A DNA stretch of 64,000 bases from Piscinibacter sp. HJYY11. GTDB lineage: Bacteria; Pseudomonadota; Gammaproteobacteria; Burkholderiales; Burkholderiaceae_C. The notes beneath the pieces are model-generated. The model was given only the letters and a program-made list of their open reading frames with translations. It made no database searches and was not told the origin of the DNA. The position numbers and the translations under genes are program-made. Shown one piece after another: positions 1-8,532 of this stretch. Numbering within the stretch: the first letter of the stretch is position 1; each line of letters opens with the position of its first letter. The stretch is from the NCBI RefSeq assembly GCF_016735515.1, contig NZ_JAERQZ010000001.1:1364001-1428000 (forward strand). The letters run 5' to 3'.

Positions 1-190
1 GCTTCCGATTCTCACCGTCGCAGAGCATGAGCCGATCGAGCGGCTCGTGATTCTCAACTTCCTTGACCGAGGCGGCACGGTCCGATTCTCGGCGTCGCTC
101 CCAGCGGCGGAGAAGGCCGGCCTGACCCTCAGTTCCAGGCTGCTGGCCGTGGCGGACCACGTGCACGGCAGCCCTCGCGACAAGAAGTAG
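1..190 (+). CDS. YfiR family protein, C-terminal part only
   Basis: Only the last 62 residues are in the window, in the frame starting at base 2 and ending with TAG at 188-190. The end has the pattern of the YfiR family (DUF4154): a GG turn, a short strand (VRFSASL), then AEKAGLTLSSRLLAVA. YfiR proteins are periplasmic and, in Pseudomonas, hold the CHASE8-type membrane protein YfiN inactive. The next gene starts 7 bases downstream and codes for a kinase with a YfiN-like sensor, which supports both the identification and a regulatory pairing. The start and signal peptide lie outside the window. The family call is by eye from a short tail. Confidence 0.72.
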   Translation, partial: LPILTVAEHEPIERLVILNFLDRGGTVRFSASLPAAEKAGLTLSSRLLAVADHVHGSPRDKK

Positions 191-197
191 GACGCCC

Positions 198-2075
198 ATG
201 AAACCGCGAAGTCTTCGGCTCCAGCTGGCTCGTGCAGCGCTGACCGCCACGTTGGTCGCGCTGCTGCTGAGCACCGTGGCCACGGCCTGGTTCGAGTTTG
301 CGAAATTCCGCAGCGAAAGGCAGGCCGATTTGCAATCCCGCGCGGACGTCCTGGCGTACGCCATCGCACCGGCCCTCGTGTTCAACGACCGAGAAACCGT
401 TCGCCTCCAGCTGGCCGCACTGCGCAATGCGCCCGAGCTCGATTTCGCGGTGGTCTATCGACTCGATGGTTCCACCTTCGCCACCTTCCATTCGAATGCA
501 CAGCCGGGCGGAACCAAAGTGCCGATGCCCCGTGCCTTGGGCTTCGACTTCAGCGCCTCCGGCATGAGCCTTGCGCAGTCAGTCCGGCATGACGATGAAG
601 AGGTGGGTCGCCTGTACATGTCAGCCCGGCACGATCTCTGGTCTCGCATCGGATCCTTCGTCGCCATTCAAGCGTGTGTGCTGGTGATCGCGCTGGCCTT
701 GGCGGCGTGGCTGTTCCGGCGCTTGCAGGTGAATGCCGTGCAGTCGCTGGCGGATGTGACACGGGTTGCGCGGCGGGTGACCCAGCACGGCGATTGGTCG
801 CCGCGAGCGCAGCCGTCTCGCTACGAAGAGCTGAGCGTGCTGGTCACCGCGTTCAACCGCATGCTGGATGAAGTCTCTCAGCGCACGCAGGCACTCGAGG
901 CCGAGACCGTGGAGCGCCGCAGGGTCGAGGTCGAGCTTCGAGCAGCCGACGAACAGAAGGATGTCTTTCTCGCGACGCTCGCACACGAGCTGCGCAACCC
1001 CCTGGCCCCGATGACGGTGGCGGTGTCGATCCTGCGCAAGAAGCAGCAGCCGCAGGCACTTCAGGACAAGTGCGTTGGCATCCTCGATCGCCAGCTGTCG
1101 CACACGGTACGTCTGATCGATGACCTGCTCGATGTCTCTCGTATCCGGGTCGGCAAGTTGACACTCCAGAAGGATGCAATCGAGCTGCTGAGTGTCGTGC
1201 GCGCGGCCGCGGAGCTGATCGAGCCGGTTGCCACGGGCAAGCAGCAAGTGGTGAAAGCCTCGCTCGAGGGCCGCGACATCTGCGTCATCGCAGACCGCAC
1301 ACGGCTGCTGCAGGTGTTCTCGAATCTGCTCACCAACGCGTCGCGCTACACGCCCCGCGGCGGCTCCATCGAGGTGTCGTACCGCTGCGACGACACGCAT
1401 GTGTTCGTGAGCGTGAGAGACACCGGCATCGGCATCGACGCGTCGATGCAGCGCAAGATCTTCGAGATGTTCCAGCAGGCGGACCAGAGCCTGGAGCGTG
1501 GCAATGCCGGCCTGGGCATCGGCCTCACCCTGGCAAGCCAGCTCGCCCAACTGCATGGTGGTGAGATCGCGGTCGAAAGCGAAGGGCTCGGCCGAGGCGC
1601 CTGTTTCACGGTGAGGTTGCCGATCGCGCCACGCGGCACGCAGCCCAACGTGGAGCGGCGCCCCGAGGCCACCGCAGCCGGCCGTCCGATGTCGATCCTC
1701 ATCGCCGATGACAACGTCGACGCCGCGGTCGGGCTGCGGGATGCCTTCGAAGCCCTGGGGCATGAGGTATCGGTGTGCCACGACGGGCTGTCGGCGGTCG
1801 GCCAGGCGCTCGCCCGACGCTTCGACGCGGCGATTCTCGACATCGGAATGCCCGGGCTCAACGGCTATGACGCGGCGCAGCGCATCCGCGCCGGTGCACA
1901 GCCCGCCCTGGTCCTGGTGGCGCTCACGGGCTGGGGCCAGCCGTCGGACAAGGAACGTGCGAGGAACGCCGGATTCGACCACCACTTCGTCAAGCCGGCC
2001 TCGCCAGATGACCTGCTGCAGGCGATACAGGCCCGAACCGCGGCCACGCGAACCATGGAGGATGTGAAGACATGA
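198..2075 (+). CDS. Hybrid sensor histidine kinase with CHASE8-like periplasmic sensor and C-terminal receiver
   Basis: Inner-membrane kinase of 625 residues. Transmembrane helices lie at about 13-33 and 153-173. Between them is a periplasmic domain with the pattern AYAIAPALVFNDRETV, typical of CHASE8 sensors of the YfiN type. HAMP follows at about 174-230, then HisKA with phospho-acceptor His263 in LAHELRNPLA, a HATPase with DTGIGI and GLGIGL boxes, and a receiver with Asp548 in LDIGMPG. It should autophosphorylate on His263 and pass phosphate to its own receiver. No DNA-binding output is fused, so an unlinked phosphotransfer partner is likely. It lies 7 bases after the YfiR-like gene and its stop overlaps the next start (ATGA). 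Confidence 0.88.
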   Translation: MKPRSLRLQLARAALTATLVALLLSTVATAWFEFAKFRSERQADLQSRADVLAYAIAPALVFNDRETVRLQLAALRNAPELDFAVVYRLDGSTFATFHSNAQPGGTKVPMPRALGFDFSASGMSLAQSVRHDDEEVGRLYMSARHDLWSRIGSFVAIQACVLVIALALAAWLFRRLQVNAVQSLADVTRVARRVTQHGDWSPRAQPSRYEELSVLVTAFNRMLDEVSQRTQALEAETVERRRVEVELRAADEQKDVFLATLAHELRNPLAPMTVAVSILRKKQQPQALQDKCVGILDRQLSHTVRLIDDLLDVSRIRVGKLTLQKDAIELLSVVRAAAELIEPVATGKQQVVKASLEGRDICVIADRTRLLQVFSNLLTNASRYTPRGGSIEVSYRCDDTHVFVSVRDTGIGIDASMQRKIFEMFQQADQSLERGNAGLGIGLTLASQLAQLHGGEIAVESEGLGRGACFTVRLPIAPRGTQPNVERRPEATAAGRPMSILIADDNVDAAVGLRDAFEALGHEVSVCHDGLSAVGQALARRFDAAILDIGMPGLNGYDAAQRIRAGAQPALVLVALTGWGQPSDKERARNAGFDHHFVKPASPDDLLQAIQARTAATRTMEDVKT

Positions 2076-3982
2076 CGCCACCGGCCTCGTTGCTTGTGCG
2101 CCGACCGCGGCTCGGCGCGTTCGTGCGCTGGCCGCTGGCGGCGGCGCTTTCGGTGGGGAGTGCGCACGCCCAGTTCCCGGGCGCTGCGGCGATCGAAGAC
2201 ATGAGCCTGGAGGCGCTGGCGAACGTGCCCGTCACGTCCGTCACGGGGCGGCCGGAGGCCCTGCAACGCTCAGCCGCCTCGATCTACGTCATCTCCGGCG
2301 ACGAGCTCCGTCGCTCGGGCGTGAGCAGCCTGCCCGAGGCCTTGCGCCTCGCGCCCAACCTGCAGGTCGCGCGGCTGAACGCCTCCCAGTACGCCATCTC
2401 GGCACGCGGTTTCAACAACACGATCGGCAACAAGCTGCTCGTGCTGATCGACGGCCGCACCGTCTACTCGCCGCTGTTTTCAGGCGTGTTCTGGGATGCA
2501 CAGGATGTACTGCTCGAGGACATCGATCGCATCGAAGTCATCAGCGGGCCCGGCGCCACCTTGTGGGGGGCCAATGCGGTCAACGGCGTGATCAACGTGA
2601 TTACCAAGTCGGCGACGGCGACGCAAGGTGCGTTCGCGGCGGCCTCGAGCGAGCGCTCGGGCTACCGCGCGGCCACACGCTATGGCACGTCGGTCGGACA
2701 CGACACCGCGCTGCGGCTCTACGCCGTGCAAAGCCGGCGTAATGAGACCGATGCCGTCTCGACGGGCGCGCCGAGAAACGATGACAACACGCTGCGGCAA
2801 GCCGGGTTTCGTGCCGACACGTCGACAGACGACCACCACTTGCAGCTGCAAGGCGACATCTACGACGGCGGCGGCGACGGCAGCAGCAACATCGCGGCGG
2901 AGCTTTCCGGTGCCAACCTGATCGCGAAGCTGAGCAGCCGGCCGGGTGAGGCGTCGAACTGGCAGGCGCAGGTCTATCTCGATCACACCAAGCGCAGCGA
3001 CCCGGTGGTCTTCCGCGACAAGACCGACACGGTGGATGTCACCTTCAACCACGCCCCCTCGGTCGACCGCGCCCACAAGGTGCTGTGGGGGGCCGGGTAT
3101 CGTGCGGCGACCAGCAGGACCGAGGCGACGCCGCTCGTGCGCTTCGAGCCGGCCACCCGTCGGCTTCGCTGGAGCCACCTCTTTCTTCAGGACGAGTTCG
3201 CCGTGAGCGAGACGCTGCGGGTCACGGCCGGCGTGAAGCTCGAAACCAACGTCTACACCGGCACCGAAGTGCTGCCGACGCTGCGCGCGGCGTACGACAT
3301 CGGCGAGCGGAAGATCCTCTGGGCCTCACTGTCCCGGGCGGTGAGGTCACCCGCCCGGCTGGACCGCGACTTCTATCTCCCGGCGAATCCTCCCCACCTC
3401 ATCGCCGGCGGCCCGAACTTCGAGTCCGAGGTGGCGAACGTGGCGGAGCTGGGCCTGCGGGGACAGACGTCTGCTGCCAGCTACAGCGCCACCGCGTTCC
3501 TGCACGACTTCGACCGGCTGCGCGCGGGCCGTGCCGGGCCCACCGAAATCGAGAACCGTGCGTGGGGCAAGGTGTGGGGGCTGGAGACCTGGGGAACGGT
3601 CGACGTGGCCGCCGGCTGGCGGCTGATGGCGGGCTGGGTGGAGCTTCGCAAGTCGCTGCACAAAGACGAGCTGTCGCCGGCCTCTTCGATCCCCAATCTC
3701 GGCAACGACCCACGGCGCCAGCTTCAGGTTCGCTCCACGCTCGACCTGAACCGCCGCACGCAGCTCGATGTGTCGGTGCGCTACGTGGCCTCGTTGCCAG
3801 AGCCGCATGTGCCGTCCTACACGGCCGGCAATGTCCGGCTGGGGTGGCGAGTCACGCCGGCATTGAACGCCAGCCTGTACGTCAACGACCTGGGGCGCAG
3901 CGGGCGCACCGAGTTCAACGCATCCGACGCGAGCGTGATCCGGTCGTCTGCAGGCATCAAAGTGGACTGGCGGCTTCCGTGA
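2072..3982 (+). CDS. TonB-dependent outer-membrane receptor
   Basis: Outer-membrane receptor of 636 residues. It has a signal peptide ending near SAHA at about residue 33, a plug domain at about 50-160 (ISGDELRRSGVSSLPEAL, then GPGATLWGANAVNGVINVIT), and a beta-barrel to the C terminus, which ends in an aromatic-rich strand (VDWRLP). The length is typical of small siderophore or cobalamin-class receptors, but the substrate cannot be read from sequence. It overlaps the upstream kinase by four bases and precedes a second kinase by 13 bases, so the four genes probably form one transcript. No fur-type or cobalamin riboswitch feature was recognised nearby, consistent with control by the flanking kinases rather than by metal. 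Confidence 0.9.
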   Translation: MTPPASLLVRRPRLGAFVRWPLAAALSVGSAHAQFPGAAAIEDMSLEALANVPVTSVTGRPEALQRSAASIYVISGDELRRSGVSSLPEALRLAPNLQVARLNASQYAISARGFNNTIGNKLLVLIDGRTVYSPLFSGVFWDAQDVLLEDIDRIEVISGPGATLWGANAVNGVINVITKSATATQGAFAAASSERSGYRAATRYGTSVGHDTALRLYAVQSRRNETDAVSTGAPRNDDNTLRQAGFRADTSTDDHHLQLQGDIYDGGGDGSSNIAAELSGANLIAKLSSRPGEASNWQAQVYLDHTKRSDPVVFRDKTDTVDVTFNHAPSVDRAHKVLWGAGYRAATSRTEATPLVRFEPATRRLRWSHLFLQDEFAVSETLRVTAGVKLETNVYTGTEVLPTLRAAYDIGERKILWASLSRAVRSPARLDRDFYLPANPPHLIAGGPNFESEVANVAELGLRGQTSAASYSATAFLHDFDRLRAGRAGPTEIENRAWGKVWGLETWGTVDVAAGWRLMAGWVELRKSLHKDELSPASSIPNLGNDPRRQLQVRSTLDLNRRTQLDVSVRYVASLPEPHVPSYTAGNVRLGWRVTPALNASLYVNDLGRSGRTEFNASDASVIRSSAGIKVDWRLP

Positions 3983-3995
3983 GCAGCACCTGCCC

Positions 3996-6206
3996 ATGAC
4001 CATCCGGAGCCGGCTCGTCATCCTGATCATTGCCCTGCTGCTGCCCTTGTTGGCTGCCATGCTGGCGGGGGTTCGCTTTCTCTATGAAGGTCAGCGGCAG
4101 GCGCTGGAACGCGGCGTGCACGAAGCGGTGCGGGCCCTGACCCTGGTGGTCGAGCGCGACATCGCGCAGACCGAGACGCTGCTCAAGGTGCTGGCGACCA
4201 CCCCGTCGCTGCAGGAGGGTGACCTGCGCAGCTTCCACGAGCATGCGAAGGAGTTCGCGGCCGGCTGGGACACCGTCATCGTCTTCAGCGACCTCGACGG
4301 CCAGCAACTTCTCAACACGCGGCAACCCTTCGGCGCGCCGCTGCCGAGGACCAACCCGGACCTGCTGCGTCTGCGGCAGGCCGTCGGCCCCGACGCGACC
4401 ATCACCTCCGACCTGTATTTCGCGCCGATCGGCAAGCGCTGGAGCTTTGCGGTGCAGGTGCCGGTGAAGGAGAACGGCAAGGTCGTCGGCTATCTCGCCA
4501 TGGGAGGCTTCGCGGATCGGCTGCAGCAGGTGTTCGAGCGGCAAGCGCTTCCGCAGACCTGGCTCGGCACGCTCGTCGATCGCAACTTCCGGGTGGTGGC
4601 CCGCTCGCGCCAGGCGCAGCAATGGGTCGGAACGGTGTCGCTTCCGGAGCACGTGCGTGGCCTGAGCGCACGGCCCTCGGGCCAATTCAAGGTGAAGACC
4701 CTCGAAGGCACACCGGTCATCGCCATCTTTCACCGCTCGCCCCAACTGGGCTGGACCTTCATCGTGGGCGTTCCACAGGAAGAGATCGAAAGAGAGGCGC
4801 GAAACGCCACGGTGGTCCTGGCGGTGCTGTCGCTCATCCTGCTGGGCCTCGGGGTGCTGGCCACGGTGTGGGTCGCACGCAGCATCGTGCGGCCGGTGAC
4901 GCGGCTCGTGGCCCTCGCCGAAAGTGTGGGCACCGACGAGGTGGCGTTTGATCGGCAACCGAGCGGCCTGCGTGAAGTCGACCAGATCGCGGAGGCACTC
5001 GCGCGGGCGAACAACAAGATCGCGAGCGCGCGCGTGGACCTGCAGCAGGAGGTGCAGAAGGCGCGGTCCGAAGCGGCGGCCGCGCATGCCAATGCGCTGC
5101 AGGCGCAGAAGCTGGAGGCGCTCGGACGGCTCACCGGGGGCGTCGCACACGATTTCAACAACCTGCTCATGGTGGTGAGCAGCAATGCCCACGTGCTTGC
5201 GCGCCGCCTGCCCGAGGCGTGGCGTGAATCGCCGCAGCTGCAGGCGATCGACCGTTCCGTGAAGACGGGGACGCGCCTCACCCGCCAGCTGCTGGCCTTT
5301 GCCCGGCGTCAGCCGCTCAGGCTCGAGGTCATCGCGCTCGAAGACCGGTTGAACGCGATGGCCAGCCTCGTCCGCACCGCGATCCGAAGCGGGGTCGAGC
5401 TCACCTGCACGGTCGCGCCCGGCACCTGGCCGGTCGAGGTCGACGTGGGCGAATTCGAACTGGCGATCCTCAACCTGGCGGTCAACGCCAACGACGCCAT
5501 GCCGAAGGGCGGCAAGCTCACCATTCGAGCCAGCAACCATGTCGGAGCCGAAGACGAGCGCTTCGTCGTTGTCGAGGTGAGCGACACCGGCCTGGGCATC
5601 CCGGCGGACATCCTCGACAAGGTGATGGAGCCCTTCTTCACCACCAAGCCACCGGGCCAAGGCACCGGCCTTGGCCTGAGCCAGGTGTACGGCTTCTGCC
5701 AACAGGCCGGCGGCAAGCTCGAGATCGAAAGCAAGGTTGGCGCCGGCACCACTGTGCGCATGATGCTCAAGCCGACGACCGAGAGCGCCGTGGCCGATGC
5801 CCCGGTGCCGGCGTCGCTCCAGCCGCTCGGTTGCAAGGTACTGCTGGTCGAAGACAACGAGGAGCTCCGCAAGTCGACCCGTGAATTGCTCATCGCACTG
5901 GGCTGCGAGGTCGAACTCGCGCCTTCTGCAGACTCGGCGCGCGACCGCCTGACGGCGAAGACCGACATCGAGCTCGTCCTGAGCGACATCCGGATGCCGG
6001 GGCAGCTGAACGGCCTTGGCCTCGCAAGCTGGCTCCGGGCGCACCGTCCCGATTTGCCGTTCCTCCTCATGACCGGCTATGCGGACGAACTGCGGACAGG
6101 CCAGGTCGATGGACACGTGGTGCTTTCCAAACCGGTGGAACCGGAGACGCTCGCGGTCGCGATGAGGGCCGCCTTGCTGGTCGGGCGATCCCAGCCCAGG
6201 CCATAG
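3996..6206 (+). CDS. Hybrid sensor histidine kinase with Cache-like extracytoplasmic domain
   Basis: Inner-membrane kinase of 736 residues. An N-terminal helix (about 5-25) is followed by a long periplasmic region with Cache-like features, including a repeated GYLAMGGF/GWTFIVGVP pattern, a second helix near 270-295, and HAMP. The kinase core has His385 in GGVAHDFNNLL, the form seen in kinases with an NtrB/FixL-type core. ATPase boxes are DTGLGIP and GTGLGLSQV. A C-terminal receiver has Asp664 in LSDIRMPG. It is the last gene of the YfiR/kinase/receptor cluster. Like the first kinase it lacks an output domain. Its ligand is unknown, and it may respond to the substrate of the neighbouring receptor (inference). 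Confidence 0.88.
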   Translation: MTIRSRLVILIIALLLPLLAAMLAGVRFLYEGQRQALERGVHEAVRALTLVVERDIAQTETLLKVLATTPSLQEGDLRSFHEHAKEFAAGWDTVIVFSDLDGQQLLNTRQPFGAPLPRTNPDLLRLRQAVGPDATITSDLYFAPIGKRWSFAVQVPVKENGKVVGYLAMGGFADRLQQVFERQALPQTWLGTLVDRNFRVVARSRQAQQWVGTVSLPEHVRGLSARPSGQFKVKTLEGTPVIAIFHRSPQLGWTFIVGVPQEEIEREARNATVVLAVLSLILLGLGVLATVWVARSIVRPVTRLVALAESVGTDEVAFDRQPSGLREVDQIAEALARANNKIASARVDLQQEVQKARSEAAAAHANALQAQKLEALGRLTGGVAHDFNNLLMVVSSNAHVLARRLPEAWRESPQLQAIDRSVKTGTRLTRQLLAFARRQPLRLEVIALEDRLNAMASLVRTAIRSGVELTCTVAPGTWPVEVDVGEFELAILNLAVNANDAMPKGGKLTIRASNHVGAEDERFVVVEVSDTGLGIPADILDKVMEPFFTTKPPGQGTGLGLSQVYGFCQQAGGKLEIESKVGAGTTVRMMLKPTTESAVADAPVPASLQPLGCKVLLVEDNEELRKSTRELLIALGCEVELAPSADSARDRLTAKTDIELVLSDIRMPGQLNGLGLASWLRAHRPDLPFLLMTGYADELRTGQVDGHVVLSKPVEPETLAVAMRAALLVGRSQPRP

Positions 6207-6460
6207 CAGCATCAGAAAAACTCGCTTCGTGAGTGCTAGGTCGCCCGCAAAACGCTATCCGCAGTGTTCGATCTGAACGACTGAACATGACTGGGCACCG
6301 TGCAGGGAGCAACTTGCTTCAAGCGGCCTACTCTCTAAACTCAACGCGGCCCTGATCCGGCTCCCTTGGTGCCTCTAGCCGGTTGGTTCGCATTGACGCA
6401 GTCGCCATGGCGTCGCACGAATCTCTCTCAGATCGATTCGACTCCGGTCCCCGTCGCAGC

Positions 6461-6551
6461 AATGCTTCGGGTTTCGTTGAGCAGCGGTCGCCCGTCCTTC
6501 GCCGCGTTGTCGTTCCAAATGCGCTCATGCGCAAAGAGCTGGCACTCGATG
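6461..6551 (+). pseudogene. GNAT acetyltransferase C-terminal relic
   Basis: A stretch of about 30 codons reads GFVEQRSPVLRRVVVPNALM, almost the same as the tail of the intact GNAT gene at 11942-12445 (AIVEQRFPVLRGIVVPNALM). No acetyl-CoA binding region precedes it, so this is a decayed 3' end. It lies on the plus strand, opposite to the intact copy. The rest of the 360-base gap between 6207 and 6566 shows no other gene. Confidence 0.75.
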
Positions 6552-6566
6552 CGAGCGCACCGCCGC

Positions 6567-6848
6567 CTATCGATCAGGCAACAACGTGATGAGCGATTCA
6601 AGCGGCAGGGTCCGCCGCTTGGGCCGAATGCCCGCAGGCAGGTTGGGCGCAACGTTCTTGGCGAAGAAGCGGTCCGACTCTTCCTTGGTTCGCCACACCT
6701 CGATGATGCGAAGCCCGGTGTCCGTCGCGTGCGCCATGTGCAGGATGAAGCCCGGCGACTGCTTGAACACCGGCTCCAACGCCGCGGCAATCGGCGCGTA
6801 GATCTCTGCCGTGAGTCCTTGCGACTCACCGAACATCAAGATGGGCAT
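6567..6848 (-). CDS. Small dimeric alpha/beta-barrel-like protein
   Basis: A 93-residue soluble protein with no signal peptide. The layout, a short N-terminal strand (MPILMFGESQG), a central helix of about 20 residues, then LRIIEVWRTKEESDRFFAKNV, resembles the antibiotic-biosynthesis-monooxygenase/EthD-like dimeric alpha/beta barrel fold. The VWRTKEESDRFF segment is common in uncharacterised members annotated as hypothetical or ABM-like. The start ATG at 6848 is preceded on the minus strand by an AGGA-like site (from TCCT at 6856-6859). It is divergent from the LysR-LuxR gene with about 110 bases between them, so it could be that regulator's target. No substrate can be assigned. Confidence 0.55.
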   Translation of the reverse strand: MPILMFGESQGLTAEIYAPIAAALEPVFKQSPGFILHMAHATDTGLRIIEVWRTKEESDRFFAKNVAPNLPAGIRPKRRTLPLESLITLLPDR

Positions 6849-6958
6849 GTGAAACTCCTGGTTGATTTGAGGGCTTCAGTCTTGTTCGCCGCGCTTGCGC
6901 CGTCGATTCCCGAATGCGGCACACCCCTGTGCGGATCTGCACATGCAAGGACACCGAG

Positions 6959-8065
6959 ATGGCACCGGCCAAAAGCTTCGACTGGAACGACCTGCGCTAC
7001 TTCCTGGCGGCCGCCCGCACCCTGAGCCTCGCCGGTGCGGCCCGCATGCTTGGGGTCGAGCATTCCACGGTCGGCCGGCGGCTCACGTCGTTGGAAACGG
7101 CGCTGGGTGCCCGGCTGATGCTGCGCAAGCCCGACGGGCTGGCGCTCACCACGCTCGGGGAACAGGTGCTGCTGGCCGCGCACCAGGTGGAGCTGGCCGC
7201 CAACACGGTGGCCGATGTGGCCGCCTCTGCGCAGGAGCGCGTGCGTCTGGCTGTCCCGTCGGGCTTCTCGCTGTTCTTCACGGCACCGCTGGACCGCCTG
7301 AGGGCGTCGAAGCCACCGATTGCACTCGACATCGTAAGTGGCGCTCGCAAGGTCGACCTGGCCCAGGGCGAGGCCGACCTCGCCGTTCGCGGCGGCCCCG
7401 TGGACGACGCCGACCTGGTGGCCTGCCCGCTCTGCAGCGTGGGCTGGTCGCTCTATGCATCACCGGTCTACCTTGCCAAGCGGCCAGCCAACGCCTCAGC
7501 GACCGACCTCGATGGGCACGACGTCATCGGCTTCGCCCAGCAACTGGCCGACACGCCGAACGCACGCTGGCTGGACAGCCGCTGCGGCCAGGCACGCGTC
7601 GTGTTGAGGGGCTCGGAAGTGGTCGACATCGCCGCTGCTGCAGCCGAAGGCGCAGGAGTGGCGCTGCTGCCGTGCTACCTGGGCGACCGCGCTGCCAGCC
7701 TGGTGCGCCTGACGGCGGAGGTACTGGTCAAGCGTGAGCTGGTGCTCGTCTACCGCCGTGAGATGCGCCTCTCGGCAGCGGTGAAGCTCGTGATCGACGT
7801 CACCCGCGAGACTTTCGAAGAGGCGCGCGAGAAACTTGCCGGCCACGCCTCACCGGTCTTTGCCTCCCTGACCCAGCGCCAGCGCGAGCTGCTCGAGCTG
7901 CTCGCCCAAGGCCGCGACAACGCGCAGATCGCCGCCACACTCTCGCTGAGTGACAAGACCGTCCGCAATCACGTCAGCCGCATCCTCACGCAGCTCGAAG
8001 TCGAGAACCGGTCACAGGCCATCGTCAAGGCGCGGGACGCCGGATTCGGCTTCCGGGGGGGCTGA
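6959..8065 (+). CDS. Chimeric regulator: LysR-type N terminus fused to LuxR-type helix-turn-helix
   Basis: ATG 6959 is preferred because AAGGA (6947-6951) precedes it by seven bases, giving 368 residues. Residues about 8-68 are a LysR winged helix-turn-helix (SLAGAARMLGVEHSTVGRRL), and about 90-290 a LysR effector-binding region. Residues about 304-365 are a complete LuxR/GerE helix-turn-helix (ELLELLAQGRDNAQIA, then SDKTVRNHVSRIL). LysR proteins normally end near residue 300. The C-terminal 65 residues and the downstream DNA match the end of the hydrolase-LuxR gene at 12579-13655, so the fusion looks like the product of a duplication. It may bind DNA through two different modules. The reading frame is open throughout, with no sign of decay in the LysR part. 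Confidence 0.85.
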   Translation: MAPAKSFDWNDLRYFLAAARTLSLAGAARMLGVEHSTVGRRLTSLETALGARLMLRKPDGLALTTLGEQVLLAAHQVELAANTVADVAASAQERVRLAVPSGFSLFFTAPLDRLRASKPPIALDIVSGARKVDLAQGEADLAVRGGPVDDADLVACPLCSVGWSLYASPVYLAKRPANASATDLDGHDVIGFAQQLADTPNARWLDSRCGQARVVLRGSEVVDIAAAAAEGAGVALLPCYLGDRAASLVRLTAEVLVKRELVLVYRREMRLSAAVKLVIDVTRETFEEAREKLAGHASPVFASLTQRQRELLELLAQGRDNAQIAATLSLSDKTVRNHVSRILTQLEVENRSQAIVKARDAGFGFRGG

Positions 8066-8505
8066 GCGCCCCTCACAGGTACACCGTGCCGCCGGCAGTG
8101 GCGCGGCGCCACGTTGCCGCCAAGGGCGAGACACACCCGAGCGAACGAAGTTGCGCGGCGTCAGACCCGTGAGCTGGCGTACCACGCGAGACATGTGCGC
8201 CTGATCCGCGAAGCCGAGGTCTGCCGCGATGTCGGCGAGCGGCGCCCCCCGCTGTGCCCTGCGCGAGATGGCCTGCAGGCGCACCACCTGCGACAGGTGC
8301 CGCGGCGACGTGCCGATCCACTGGACGAAGTCGCGCTCGAGCTGGCGGCCCGACACGTGCTGCTCGTCGGCCAGCGTCTCGATGGCCGCCCGCGGCGCCT
8401 GGCAGAGGCGCATGGCCGCACGCGCCGCGCGCATCGCGGCGGTCCAGCGCTGGCGATTGGCCGAGGCGCGCTCTTCGAGCCAGCCGCCCAGGGCCGATGC
8501 TGCCG
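7865..8505. repeat. Segmental duplication, copy A
   Basis: This stretch contains a LuxR domain (plus strand) and a convergent AraC tail (minus strand), and matches 13456-14095 in the same order and orientation, including the short spacer with the shared run cgtgccgccggcagtggcg. By hand count over 168 aligned bases in the LuxR part about 22 differ, roughly 87% identity. Homology stops within the LysR gene on the left and near the transposase relic on the right. Confidence 0.85.
8073..8505 (-). pseudogene. AraC-family regulator, C-terminal relic (frameshifted, 5'-truncated)
   Basis: The minus strand encodes the C-terminal half of an AraC regulator nearly identical to the one at 13669-14565: LGGWLEERASANRQRW, TLADEQHVSGRQLERDF, DLGFADQAHMSRVVRQL. 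The N-terminal effector domain is missing upstream of about 8505. Near 8130-8140 the frame shifts, because the final residues (SPLAATWRRATAGGTVYL) are read in a different frame from the helix-turn-helix. It therefore cannot make the full protein, although a truncated helix-turn-helix peptide from ATG 8434 is conceivable. Confidence 0.82.
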
Positions 8506-8532
8506 ATGCGCTTCAGATACCTCGAAGGGCTC

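Noticed and set aside
621..2081. Long open frame on the minus strand opposite the first histidine kinase
   Set aside because: High GC keeps the antisense frame open. Its residues are His/Arg/Ala-rich with no domain, while the plus-strand kinase has complete motifs.
3957..6212. 751-codon minus-strand frame opposite the second kinase
   Set aside because: Same GC effect; no recognisable fold and full overlap with a clear kinase.
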